From assembly GCA_025351965.1 (NCBI GenBank), contig JANXUX010000406.1, positions 1 through 44,062 of the forward strand: a stretch of DNA of 44,062 nucleotides. Direction: 5' to 3'. Source of the stretch: Actinomycetes bacterium. GTDB taxonomy: Bacteria > Actinomycetota > Acidimicrobiia > Acidimicrobiales > Ilumatobacteraceae. The stretch's first letter is position 1; each line of letters opens with the position of its first letter. Below the pieces are notes generated by a model, which was not told where the DNA came from, made no database searches, and saw only the letters and a list, made by a program, of their open reading frames with translations. This document shows, one piece after another, positions 7,656 through 14,800 of this stretch. The translations under genes were made by a program, and so were the position numbers.

Positions 7656-8851
7656 GCGCGCACGCTACCGAGGTCGTCGAACGCAGCGGCGATGATCGCG
7701 ACGGCCTCACCGAGCTCAGCGGGCGTGAGCGTCGAGTAGGACAAGCGCAGGGCGTGCTCGAAGGTGTTCGCGACCGAGAACTCGCTGCCCGGCACGAGGG
7801 CCAGTCCGAGCCGGCGGGCCGTTGCGATCAGCGCCGTCGACGTGACTGCATCGTCGAGGATCTCGGCCCACGCGAACATCCCGCCCTCCGGTCGGCGGAC
7901 GCGCAGTCGGCCGGGCAGTTGTGCATCCACGGCGTCGGTGAGCGCATCGGCGCGCTCGGCGTAGATGCTCCGGAGGAGCGCGAGGTGACCGTCCCACCAG
8001 TCCGGCAGGTCGAGCAGGCGACTGACGAGGCGCTGGCCGAGCGACGACGTCGCGAGATCGGCGGCCTGCTTGGCGAGCACGATCGGGCGGACCAGCCACT
8101 CCGGTGCCGACAGGTAGCCGACGCGCAGACCTGGGGCGACCACCTTGCTGAACCCGCTGAGGTACACGACGTCGCCGGCGATCGACGCGAGCGGGTCGAT
8201 GTGCTCGCCGCGGAAGCGGAGCCTTCCGTACTGATCGTCCTCGACGATGACGAAACCGTACTGACGGGAGAGGTCGGCGAGAGCTTGGCGGCGGGTGCCC
8301 GACAGCGTCGCGCCGCTCGGGTTGGAGAAGTTCGCGCACAGGTAGCAGAGCTTGGGGCGGATGCCGTCGGCCAGCAGCGCAGCGAGGATGTCCGTGTCCA
8401 TGCCGTCGTCGTCGCAGCCCACGCCGACGATACGTGCGCCGGTCGGGGCGAGGGCGCGCAGTGCGCCGACGTACGTCGGGTCCTCGACGATTGCGACGTC
8501 GCCCGGATCGAGCATCACCCGCCCGACCAGGTCGATGCCCTGCTGCGAGCCGGTCGTCACGACGACTCGTTCCGTCGCGACCTCGCGGCGATGGTCGCGT
8601 GTGAGCACCTCCGCGATCTGGGAACGCAGCTTCGGCTCACCCTCGGCCGAGGTGTACTGCAACGCCCGCACGTCGTGGCCGCTCAGCAGCTCGGACGCGA
8701 GCTCGGCGAGCGTGGCGAACGGAAAGGCCTCCTCCGGTGGCAGGCCTCCGGCCAGGGACAGCCTCGCCGGCGGACCCCCTGCGGACAGCATCTCGCGGAG
8801 CGCGGACGGTCGCATCAGCGCCGATCTCTGCGACAATCGTTGTTCGGTCAT
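7652..8851 (-). CDS. PLP-dependent aminotransferase class I/II, 2-aminoadipate/MocR-like
   Basis: This 399-residue fold-type I aminotransferase corresponds to the catalytic domain of MocR/LysN-type proteins, without a GntR DNA-binding domain. The Schiff-base lysine is K236 in YLSGFSKVVAPGLRVGY. Other marks are LAGGLPPEEAFP, YTSAEGEPKLRSQIAEVL, VVTTGSQQGIDLVGRVMLDPGD, NFSNPSGATLSGTRRQAL and VEDDQYGRLRF. It would transfer an amino group between an amino acid and a 2-oxo acid. It heads a two-gene unit with the SDR and is divergent from the substrate-binding lipoprotein. The TATAAT-bearing element 8908-8934 lies between them, pointing toward this gene. Confidence 0.92.
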   Translation of the reverse strand: MTEQRLSQRSALMRPSALREMLSAGGPPARLSLAGGLPPEEAFPFATLAELASELLSGHDVRALQYTSAEGEPKLRSQIAEVLTRDHRREVATERVVVTTGSQQGIDLVGRVMLDPGDVAIVEDPTYVGALRALAPTGARIVGVGCDDDGMDTDILAALLADGIRPKLCYLCANFSNPSGATLSGTRRQALADLSRQYGFVIVEDDQYGRLRFRGEHIDPLASIAGDVVYLSGFSKVVAPGLRVGYLSAPEWLVRPIVLAKQAADLATSSLGQRLVSRLLDLPDWWDGHLALLRSIYAERADALTDAVDAQLPGRLRVRRPEGGMFAWAEILDDAVTSTALIATARRLGLALVPGSEFSVANTFEHALRLSYSTLTPAELGEAVAIIAAAFDDLGSVRA

Positions 8852-8907
8852 CGCTGTTCCATCGTCTGGTCGTCCCCGTGGTCGTCGACCGGCCGCTTGG
8901 TCGCTGC

Positions 8908-8934
8908 GGCCCTCTTCTGATTAAGATTATAATG
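8908..8934 (-). promoter_or_regulatory. Conserved promoter/operator element, copy A
   Basis: On the minus strand this reads CATTATAATCTTA, A, TCAG, AAGAGGGCC. The same string recurs at 20271-20299 with one substitution and a 2-bp insertion. The core is an imperfect palindrome around ATTATAAT and is strikingly A+T-rich for this genome. It lies between divergent starts at 8851 and 9014; the palindromic TATAAT could serve as a -10 box in either direction. Confidence 0.65.
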
Positions 8935-9013
8935 TTAGCTGCTGCACGCCCTGGGGGATCAGTGGCTGCGTGGCCGTCGGAGCGCTGTGCTCCGAGACAT
9001 CAAGGGGGAACCG

Positions 9014-10849
9014 ATGGATGACGTGACGAACAACGGCGTGCCGAATGCCGACCAGACCGCCGGTGGCATGGAGGATGGCATGGACAACGTTGCCTGGCTC
9101 GGGACGAGCTTCAACCGCCGGCGGATGATGCAGGTGGGTGCCGGTGTGATCGGTGCCGCGATCCTCGCCGCGTGCAGTAGCGATTCGAAGGGCTCCAGTT
9201 CCACGGCAGCACCGACGACCTCGGCCCCGAACGAGACCACCGGCGCCAGCACGGCCATCACCGCCCCGGCGGACACGACCGGCAGCACGATCGCGTCGGA
9301 CACGACGCTCGCCGGCGTCGACACCACCGTGGCCGAGACCACCACGACCGTCGCTGCAGCCGTCGACAACGACCCGACCGCGATCTTGCGTTTCGGCGCG
9401 ATGCGCGGCACGAGCTACGACCCGATGGTCGTCGGCACCCAGACCGAGTACCCACAGCTGAACGTCATCTTCGACACCCTCGTCTCGACCGACCCGCTGA
9501 CCAACGAGTTCCTGCCCCGGCTCGCCGCCGAGTGGGAGATCATGGATGACCGCATCCGCTTCACCCTCCGCGACGGCGTCACCTTCCAGGACGGCACACC
9601 GCTCGATGCCGATGCGGTCAAGTTCAGCATCGACCGCACGATCAGCGATCCCGAGTCCAACATCGCCACCCGCGTGCCGATGCTCGGCAGTGTCGAGGTC
9701 GTGGATCCCAAGACGGTGGATCTCCTCCTCGCCCAGCCCGAGCCCGTGCCGCTCATGCTGCAGCTCGCCGATCGCACCGGCATGATCGTTTCGCCTGCGG
9801 CCGTCAAGGCCGCTGGGAACAGCCTCGCATTCAGCGCCGCTCCCGTCGGTGCCGGCATGTACAAGGTCGAGGGCGAGTGGTTCCCCCGCGAGAGCATGTC
9901 CGTGCGCGCCTGGGACGGCTACTGGGACACGGACGCCGCGCTGCTCGGTGGCATCGACTTCACCGAGGTCGCGATGGCCGCCCAGCTCAACTCGCTGCGT
10001 GCCGGCGAGGTCGACATGGGTAGCTATCAGGGTGCCGATGCCGAGTCGATCAAGGGCCAGGACAACCTGCGCCTCACGGTCGGGTACGCGCCGATCATCA
10101 AGGGCCTCGTCATCAACATCGGTATCGCTCCGTTCGACAACCCCAAGGTGCGTCAGGCGATTGCATATGCAATCGATCGCGAGGCGGCGGTGCAGTCGCT
10201 GACGTTCGGCTACGGCCGTCCTGCGTACCAGATGTTCAACCAGGCGTCAGTCGCCTACAACCCCGAGCTCGAGGGCTTCTACGAGTACGACGTCGACAAG
10301 GCAAAGGCGCTGCTCACCGAGGCGGGCTTCGGTGACGGCGTGAAGTTCGACGCGATCATCGGCTCGACCTCGGCCCCGTACGTCGCGTTCGGCCAGTTCC
10401 TGCAGGCCAACCTGAAGAAGGCCGGCATCGAGATGAACCTGGAACTGGTCGACACCTCGACGGTCATCGGCCGCCTCTACGGCACCGGTGACATCGACTC
10501 GGCGCCCATCGCAACCAGTGGCGGCGTGGCGGACACCATCATCCGTCTCTCCCTGCTGAACGACGGCGGGCTCAACGCCGGCAAGATCGAGGTTCCCGGC
10601 GTCCGTGACCTGCTCGACAAGGCGGCGACCGCAAAGACCCCTGAAGAGGCCAAGGGCTTCTACCAGGCGATCTCCAAGATCCAGGTCGAGGGCGTCTATG
10701 CGATCATCCCCGTCTTCAACGAGCCGGCCCTACTCGGATACGAGGAATACGTGGGCGGCGTCACCCGCGGCTTCTCGGACGTCGACGCCAGCCCGGAGAT
10801 GTTCCGCGGTATCTACATCACCAACGCCAAGAAGCCTGCTGACGGCTGA
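9014..10849 (+). CDS. ABC transporter substrate-binding lipoprotein, family 5 (peptide/opine type)
   Basis: This 611-residue extracytoplasmic solute-binding protein should deliver substrate to the permeases at 16319-18183. The ATG at 9014 is preferred over an in-frame GTG at 8987 because AAGGGGG lies just upstream. A 34-residue N-terminal extension precedes RRRMMQVGAGVIGAAILAAC, a twin-arginine-like signal with lipobox LAAC (lipidated Cys about 54), so the protein is probably anchored outside the membrane. A Ser/Thr/Ala-rich linker spans about 57-115. The SBP_bac_5 domain follows (FDTLVSTDPLTNEFLPRLAAEWE, FTLRDGVTFQDGTPLDADAVKFSIDRT, NPKVRQAIAYAIDREAAV). Family members bind peptides, opines, sugars or other organic compounds, so the ligand is open. 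Possible export through Tat would mean folding with its ligand or partner inside the cell. Confidence 0.92.
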   Translation: MDDVTNNGVPNADQTAGGMEDGMDNVAWLGTSFNRRRMMQVGAGVIGAAILAACSSDSKGSSSTAAPTTSAPNETTGASTAITAPADTTGSTIASDTTLAGVDTTVAETTTTVAAAVDNDPTAILRFGAMRGTSYDPMVVGTQTEYPQLNVIFDTLVSTDPLTNEFLPRLAAEWEIMDDRIRFTLRDGVTFQDGTPLDADAVKFSIDRTISDPESNIATRVPMLGSVEVVDPKTVDLLLAQPEPVPLMLQLADRTGMIVSPAAVKAAGNSLAFSAAPVGAGMYKVEGEWFPRESMSVRAWDGYWDTDAALLGGIDFTEVAMAAQLNSLRAGEVDMGSYQGADAESIKGQDNLRLTVGYAPIIKGLVINIGIAPFDNPKVRQAIAYAIDREAAVQSLTFGYGRPAYQMFNQASVAYNPELEGFYEYDVDKAKALLTEAGFGDGVKFDAIIGSTSAPYVAFGQFLQANLKKAGIEMNLELVDTSTVIGRLYGTGDIDSAPIATSGGVADTIIRLSLLNDGGLNAGKIEVPGVRDLLDKAATAKTPEEAKGFYQAISKIQVEGVYAIIPVFNEPALLGYEEYVGGVTRGFSDVDASPEMFRGIYITNAKKPADG

Positions 10850-10857
10850 GGTCGGCG

Positions 10858-11637
10858 ATGAGTGCGGGCCGGCTCGCCGGTCGAGTGGCTGTCGTGACGG
10901 GTGCGGCGCAAGGACAGGGCCGCGCGATCGCCGAACGCTTCGCCGCAGAGGGCGGACACCTGATCGTCGGCGACGTCGCCGACGATCGCGGGCGCACCGT
11001 CGCCGACTCGCTGCCGAGCGCGCGCTTCGTCCACCTCGACGTCGGTTCACCCGACGACTGGATGACCGTCGTGCACCTCGCCCGGAACGAGTTCGGCTCC
11101 ATCGACGTGCTCGTCAACAACGCCGGCGTGGTCCACCATGCGTCGCTGATCGAGACCACGCTGGCTGACTACGAGCGCGTTGTGCGGGTCAACCAGATCG
11201 GTCCGTTCCTCGGGATGCAGGCCGTCGCACCGGAGATGATCGCGGTCGGCGGTGGAGCGATCGTGAACATCTCGTCCGTGCGCGGCCTGTCCGGAGCCAA
11301 CGGGCTGCTCGCCTACACGGCCACCAAGTTCGCTCTCCGGGGAATGACCAAGGTCGTCGCGCTCGAACTCGGACGTCACGGGATACGCGTCAACTCGATC
11401 CATCCCGGCGCGATCGCGACCGAGGGCGTGCTGGGCGCGAGTGCGCTCGGAGATCTCGCAGCGATCGACGCGAACTTCACCGACCTGCCGATCCAGCGGA
11501 TCGGGAGGCCGGACGACATCGCCTCACTCGCGCTGTTCCTCGCCAGCGACGAGAGCTCGTACTGCACGGGCGCCGAGTTCGTCGCCGACGGCGGGGCGTC
11601 CGCCGGTGTCCGCCGCCCGAACAGCCCCGGCTATTGA
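10858..11637 (+). CDS. Short-chain dehydrogenase/reductase, 3-alpha/20-beta-HSD-like
   Basis: This 259-residue classical SDR has TGAAQGQG (cofactor loop), DVADD after the second strand (an acidic residue favouring NAD(H)), VLVNNAGVV, IVNISSVRG with the catalytic Ser, and YTATK with Y153 and K157. The C-terminus, CTGAEFVADGGASAG, is typical of the family. The TGAAQGQG variant is common in actinobacterial hydroxysteroid and alcohol dehydrogenases, so a cyclic or hydroxylated substrate is plausible but unproven. It starts 8 bp after the binding-protein stop, so transport and oxidation are co-transcribed. It ends in a shared terminator hairpin. Confidence 0.92.
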   Translation: MSAGRLAGRVAVVTGAAQGQGRAIAERFAAEGGHLIVGDVADDRGRTVADSLPSARFVHLDVGSPDDWMTVVHLARNEFGSIDVLVNNAGVVHHASLIETTLADYERVVRVNQIGPFLGMQAVAPEMIAVGGGAIVNISSVRGLSGANGLLAYTATKFALRGMTKVVALELGRHGIRVNSIHPGAIATEGVLGASALGDLAAIDANFTDLPIQRIGRPDDIASLALFLASDESSYCTGAEFVADGGASAGVRRPNSPGY

Positions 11638-11658
11638 CCGGAACTGTGCGGACGACGA

Positions 11659-11691
11659 CTCTGATCGGGCTCCGACCGGGACCGATCAGAG
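11659..11691. terminator. Bidirectional terminator hairpin
   Basis: CTCTGATCGG and CCGATCAGAG form a perfect 10-bp stem with a 13-nt loop between the convergent SDR (stop 11637) and surface-protein gene. The right arm overlaps the surface-protein stop codon at 11686-11688. Confidence 0.65.
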
Positions 11692-12831
11692 GTAGTAGCC
11701 GGTGACGTCGATGACGAAGTCGGTCGCCGAGTCGCCGCCGCAGAACACCTTGACCTGACGCGTGGCGTCGAGTTTGGCCGTCAGGCTGTTGGCCAGGTCC
11801 TGATTCGGGCCGAACCAGTTGATCGACGAACCGCTCGACACGGTGGCGTCACCGGGGACGACGGACAGGAAGCCGCCCGAGCCGACGGTCTTGGTGATGG
11901 TCAGGTTGCCGATGACGGCCGTGGCGCCGGCCGGCACGATGTCCGGCACGAGTACCGCTCCCGTGTTCGGGTCGCGTGAGTCCTTGAGGCTGACGACTCG
12001 ACTGGTGCCCGTCGAGAGCTTGCCCGGGGTCGGGGCGGGCAGTCGGGAGTCATAGACACGAACGGGACTGATGATGTGCAGGCCGGGCAGGCTGATCTCG
12101 CGCCACGTCCCCGGCGTGCCGCTGGCGATGCAGTAAAACAGCCGGCCGGTCGTGTCGGGCTGGATCGCGCCGACGGTCCACGTGCCTGTGGTCGGAGCAC
12201 CCGTGGCGACCGGCACGAGCTGGACGGAGGGTCCGCGCGTCGACGCCGCGCGGACACCGGCGCTGGTGCCGATGCCGGTTGCCTCGGAACGGCCATAGAC
12301 GGCAGATCCGGTGGTGCTGCTCGACGCATAGCCGAGCACACCGTGTGCGGTGCCGACGCCGCTGCCGAGGAAGAGCGAGCCGATGCCGAGCACACCGGCC
12401 CGTTCGGTCGTGTCCGCCAGTGTCGAGATGTTGAAGCCGTAGATCGCGCCGTTCACGTTGCTCAGCGGGGTCGGCGCACCGCTGTCGGTCAGGGTCCCGA
12501 ACGCGCCGTTGAACAGCAACGTCGCTTCATTGGTGTCGGGGCTGTTGACCTTCCCGATCAACATCGGGCCGTTCGTCGCTGCGGCAGCGGGTGATGCGTT
12601 GCCGACCACCGCGACCGCAACAGCGCCGGCTGCAGCGGCGCCGGCCAACTTGAGCATGCCCCGGCGTGACGAGCGGTGCTCGTCGGAAAGGGCATCGGGG
12701 TCGGTGGTGGAGATTGCCGGACTATTCGTGGTCGGGCTGGACGTGGTCGGCTTGGCGCTCGTCAGGCGTTCGACGAGGGCGGTCAGATCCGCCACCTTGG
12801 ACTCGAGCTCGGCGATCCGGGCATCGTGCAT
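11686..12831 (-). CDS. Tat-exported surface protein with N-terminal coiled coil
   Basis: This 381-residue protein of unknown function starts at ATG 12831, behind a perfect AGGAGG. Residues 1-27 form a short heptad-like coiled coil (HDARIAELESKVADLTALVERL), followed by a Ser/Thr/Pro linker. A twin-arginine signal at 56-57 (SSRRGMLKLAG...) has a long Ala/Val core ending in PAAAA. The exported part starts with a repeat-rich beta region (GVLGIGSLFLGSG, GVLGYASSS, SAVYGRSEATG). It ends in a domain I recognise only as a widespread actinobacterial surface module: RVYDSRL, VPAGATAVIGNLTITKT, GFLSVVPGD, SSINWFGPNQDLANSL and a terminal VIDVTGYYL. A cell-surface or secreted adhesive role is a guess. It has its own promoter region with direct repeats upstream. 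Confidence 0.85.
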   Translation of the reverse strand: MHDARIAELESKVADLTALVERLTSAKPTTSSPTTNSPAISTTDPDALSDEHRSSRRGMLKLAGAAAAGAVAVAVVGNASPAAAATNGPMLIGKVNSPDTNEATLLFNGAFGTLTDSGAPTPLSNVNGAIYGFNISTLADTTERAGVLGIGSLFLGSGVGTAHGVLGYASSSTTGSAVYGRSEATGIGTSAGVRAASTRGPSVQLVPVATGAPTTGTWTVGAIQPDTTGRLFYCIASGTPGTWREISLPGLHIISPVRVYDSRLPAPTPGKLSTGTSRVVSLKDSRDPNTGAVLVPDIVPAGATAVIGNLTITKTVGSGGFLSVVPGDATVSSGSSINWFGPNQDLANSLTAKLDATRQVKVFCGGDSATDFVIDVTGYYL

Positions 12832-12837
12832 GGAATT

Positions 12838-12843
12838 CCTCCT
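12838..12843 (-). promoter_or_regulatory. Perfect Shine-Dalgarno of the surface protein
   Basis: AGGAGG on the minus strand, 6 nt before ATG 12831. It is the strongest ribosome-binding site I noticed in the window and fixes this start against the longer upstream frame. Confidence 0.85.
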
Positions 12844-12870
12844 GGTTGTACTCGCTGGTGCAAACAGGGC

Positions 12871-12890
12871 GTGACATGGGTGTGACATGG
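12871..12890. repeat. Direct repeat upstream of the surface-protein gene
   Basis: GTGACATGG occurs twice, 11 bp apart start to start, 40-59 bp upstream of the start codon at 12831. Helical phasing would put both copies on one face of the DNA, as for a direct-repeat activator site. Confidence 0.4.
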
Positions 12891-12935
12891 CCGTGCCACG
12901 ATTGGCTTTCTCGTCCAGGTGAACGGCTGGTACGT

Positions 12936-13838
12936 CTAGCTCCAGCCCTCGACGCCGCCGAGGTCGAGTTGATCGACGGCTGACCGGACGGACGCCAGCA
13001 CCTGGTCGCTGACAGGGAGCTGAGGCTTGCGCGGGTACCCGCCCGGCAGGCCGAGGCTGTTCAGGACGGCCTTGGTCACCCGGATCCCGCCGTTGCGGTA
13101 GAGGACGTCGGAGAGCCGTACGACCTTGCCGAACGAGGAGAACACGGTGGCCATGTCGCCGGCGTCGTAGGCGCTGGTGACCGACGCGCACAGCGCCGGG
13201 GCGAGGTTGGCCTCCGACGTGAGGAAGCCCTGGCCGCCGAGCGAGAGGTTGAGCAGGCCCTGCGCAGGGCCACCGACGTGCACCGTCACCCGGTCACCGA
13301 CGGCATCGATGATGCGGGCCAGGTAGCCGTGGTCCTGGTGGCTGCTGTTGATGCCGATCACGTGGTCGAAGCGCTCGACGAGCCGCTGCAGCAGCGGGAC
13401 GCGAACCTGATATCCGACGCTCTGGTGGGTCGAGATCACACACGGCGACGACACCGCGGAGAGGATGTCCGTGAAGTACGCCTCGACCTCTTGCTCGTTC
13501 GGTCGGTGGCCGTGGCCCTGGTCGAGCGAGTACACCTGACAGGCCTCTACGCCAAGTGAATCGGCGAGATGGATGTAGCGGATCATGTCGCCGGCCAGGC
13601 GCGGCTCGACGCCCATTGCCCGCACGGGAACCTTGCCCCGCAGTTCCTCGACGGCGATCTGCACGACCCGCTCGGTCTCGGTCTCGTCGAGCGTGTAGCC
13701 CTCACCGCTGCCGCCACCACCGACGTACACACCGACTCCGCCGGCGGCCATCCGGCGCAGGTGGAGGCGAAACGCATCCTCATCGAGGGTCCCGTCCTCG
13801 GTGAACGGTGTGATGCTGATGACGAACGTCGAGCTCAT
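12936..13838 (-). CDS. DapA-family (dihydrodipicolinate synthase-like) protein lacking the Schiff-base lysine
   Basis: This 300-residue TIM-barrel protein is of the DHDPS/N-acetylneuraminate lyase family by length and layout (FVISITPFTEDGTLDEDAFRLHLRRM, GGGGSGEGYTLDETETERVV, VPVRAMGV). The catalytic lysine of the GIK motif is Asn: VIGINSSHQ, N164, aligned by hand with E. coli K161. The Tyr-133 position reads VISTH, and the GTTGE threonines are SG. It is therefore unlikely to be a lysine-dependent aldolase or a lysine-biosynthesis enzyme; a different chemistry or a binding role is more likely. I chose ATG 13838; a longer start at 13874 would run into the candidate operator. It is divergent from the GntR regulator. 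Confidence 0.85.
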   Translation of the reverse strand: MSSTFVISITPFTEDGTLDEDAFRLHLRRMAAGGVGVYVGGGGSGEGYTLDETETERVVQIAVEELRGKVPVRAMGVEPRLAGDMIRYIHLADSLGVEACQVYSLDQGHGHRPNEQEVEAYFTDILSAVSSPCVISTHQSVGYQVRVPLLQRLVERFDHVIGINSSHQDHGYLARIIDAVGDRVTVHVGGPAQGLLNLSLGGQGFLTSEANLAPALCASVTSAYDAGDMATVFSSFGKVVRLSDVLYRNGGIRVTKAVLNSLGLPGGYPRKPQLPVSDQVLASVRSAVDQLDLGGVEGWS

Positions 13839-13874
13839 CGGTGCCGTCTCCGACTCCCGCAGGCGATGTTGCAT

Positions 13875-13890
13875 TCGGATTAGAGTATCG
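13875..13890 (-). promoter_or_regulatory. Candidate GntR operator, site 1
   Basis: On the minus strand this reads CGATACTC, TA, ATCCGA. A near copy (CGATACTC, GGC, ATCCGA) lies at 14753-14769 just after the GntR gene. The site is in the divergent gap between the DapA-like and GntR genes, consistent with autoregulation. Confidence 0.4.
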
Positions 13891-13947
13891 ACCGGTACGT
13901 CGTCGACGCTTACCCGTTGCCCCTCAGAAAGGTCCGGTGAAACGGCT

Positions 13948-14751
13948 GTGTCGATCGCTGCCAACGGGCGTACCCCGCTCCACCGCCAGCTGCGACAGCC
14001 CCGCCTCGCCGAGATGGTCGCCGCCGCGTTGCGAGACCGGATCCTGTCTGGCGCCCTCGAGGACGGCTCGATGCTGCCCAAGCAGGACGAGCTGCTCGCC
14101 GAGTTCGGGGTCAGCCTGCCGCCCATCCGCGAAGCCTTGCGGATCCTCGAGACCGAGGGTCTCGTCACCGTCCAGCGTGGCAACGTCGGTGGCGCCGTCG
14201 TGCACCGCCCGCAGCCGTACAAGGCTGCGTACATGCTCGGCCTGGTGTTGCAGTCCCGTGGTACCAAGCTCGGCGACGTGCTGCGCGCACTCATCTCCTT
14301 CGAGCCGGCGTGCGTTGCGGCGTGCGCGGCGCGTGCGGATCGCGCCGAGACGGTGCTGCCCCGGTTGCGGGCCACATTGGATGAGGCCAAGGCCTCGGTG
14401 AACGACGGTGAAACGTATACGGGCCTGGCTCGTCAGTTCCACATCGACCTCGTCGAGACATGTGGCAACGAAGCGATGATCCAGGTTGTCGGGTCGCTCG
14501 AGGCGCTGTGGACCGCGCACGTGAACGAACTCGCCCGGCGCAACGCCGAGTTCGGTTCGTTCGCCGAGCCGGCGGCGCGCAAGACGAGCATCGACGAGCA
14601 CGAGCAGATGTACCGGGCGATCGAGGCCGGCGACGTGACTCGCGCCGAGAAGCTCGCCAAGGCCCACTACTCGCATCCTCAGGATCCGGGTTGGGGCGAC
14701 TCGCTGGCAGCCGGCCGGCCGATCACCGCGCACTACATCCGCGAGGCGTGA
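13948..14751 (+). CDS. GntR/FadR-family transcriptional regulator
   Basis: This 267-residue regulator has an N-terminal winged helix at about 18-84 (LAEMVAAALRDRILSGALEDG, LPKQDELLAEFGVSLPPIREALRILETEGLVTVQRG). An all-helical FCD-type ligand domain follows, with candidate metal/ligand residues in RQFHIDLVE and DEHEQMYRAIEAGD. It should sense a small carboxylate or acyl-CoA and repress neighbouring genes. The GTG at 13948 is my choice: the open frame reaches back to 13801, but that would overlap the divergent gene and the operator region. The Shine-Dalgarno (AGAAAGG) sits somewhat far upstream, so the exact start is uncertain. It sits between the DapA-like gene and the thiolase-like gene and is the best candidate regulator of the island. 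Confidence 0.88.
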   Translation: MSIAANGRTPLHRQLRQPRLAEMVAAALRDRILSGALEDGSMLPKQDELLAEFGVSLPPIREALRILETEGLVTVQRGNVGGAVVHRPQPYKAAYMLGLVLQSRGTKLGDVLRALISFEPACVAACAARADRAETVLPRLRATLDEAKASVNDGETYTGLARQFHIDLVETCGNEAMIQVVGSLEALWTAHVNELARRNAEFGSFAEPAARKTSIDEHEQMYRAIEAGDVTRAEKLAKAHYSHPQDPGWGDSLAAGRPITAHYIREA

Positions 14752-14752
14752 G

Positions 14753-14769
14753 CGATACTCGGCATCCGA
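14753..14769 (+). promoter_or_regulatory. Candidate GntR operator, site 2
   Basis: CGATACTC, GGC, ATCCGA repeats the site at 13875-13890 and lies 31 bp upstream of the thiolase-like start. A shorter CGATAC also occurs at 16263-16268 before the permease operon. Confidence 0.4.
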
Positions 14770-14785
14770 CCATCGATGTAATCAT

Positions 14786-14794
14786 TGCTATGTT
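14786..14794 (+). promoter_or_regulatory. Extended -10 promoter for a probable leaderless transcript
   Basis: TGCTATGTT is an extended -10 (TGN plus TATGTT) ending 6 nt before GTG 14801, so transcription would begin at about the start codon. No Shine-Dalgarno is present. A similar TGCTATCTT occurs at 16249-16257 upstream of the permeases. Confidence 0.5.
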
Positions 14795-14800
14795 GGCCGG

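Noticed and set aside
8987-9013. Upstream GTG start for the binding protein
   Set aside because: The ATG at 9014 sits behind a strong AAGGGGG; the upstream GTG would place that site inside the coding sequence and add residues ahead of the signal.
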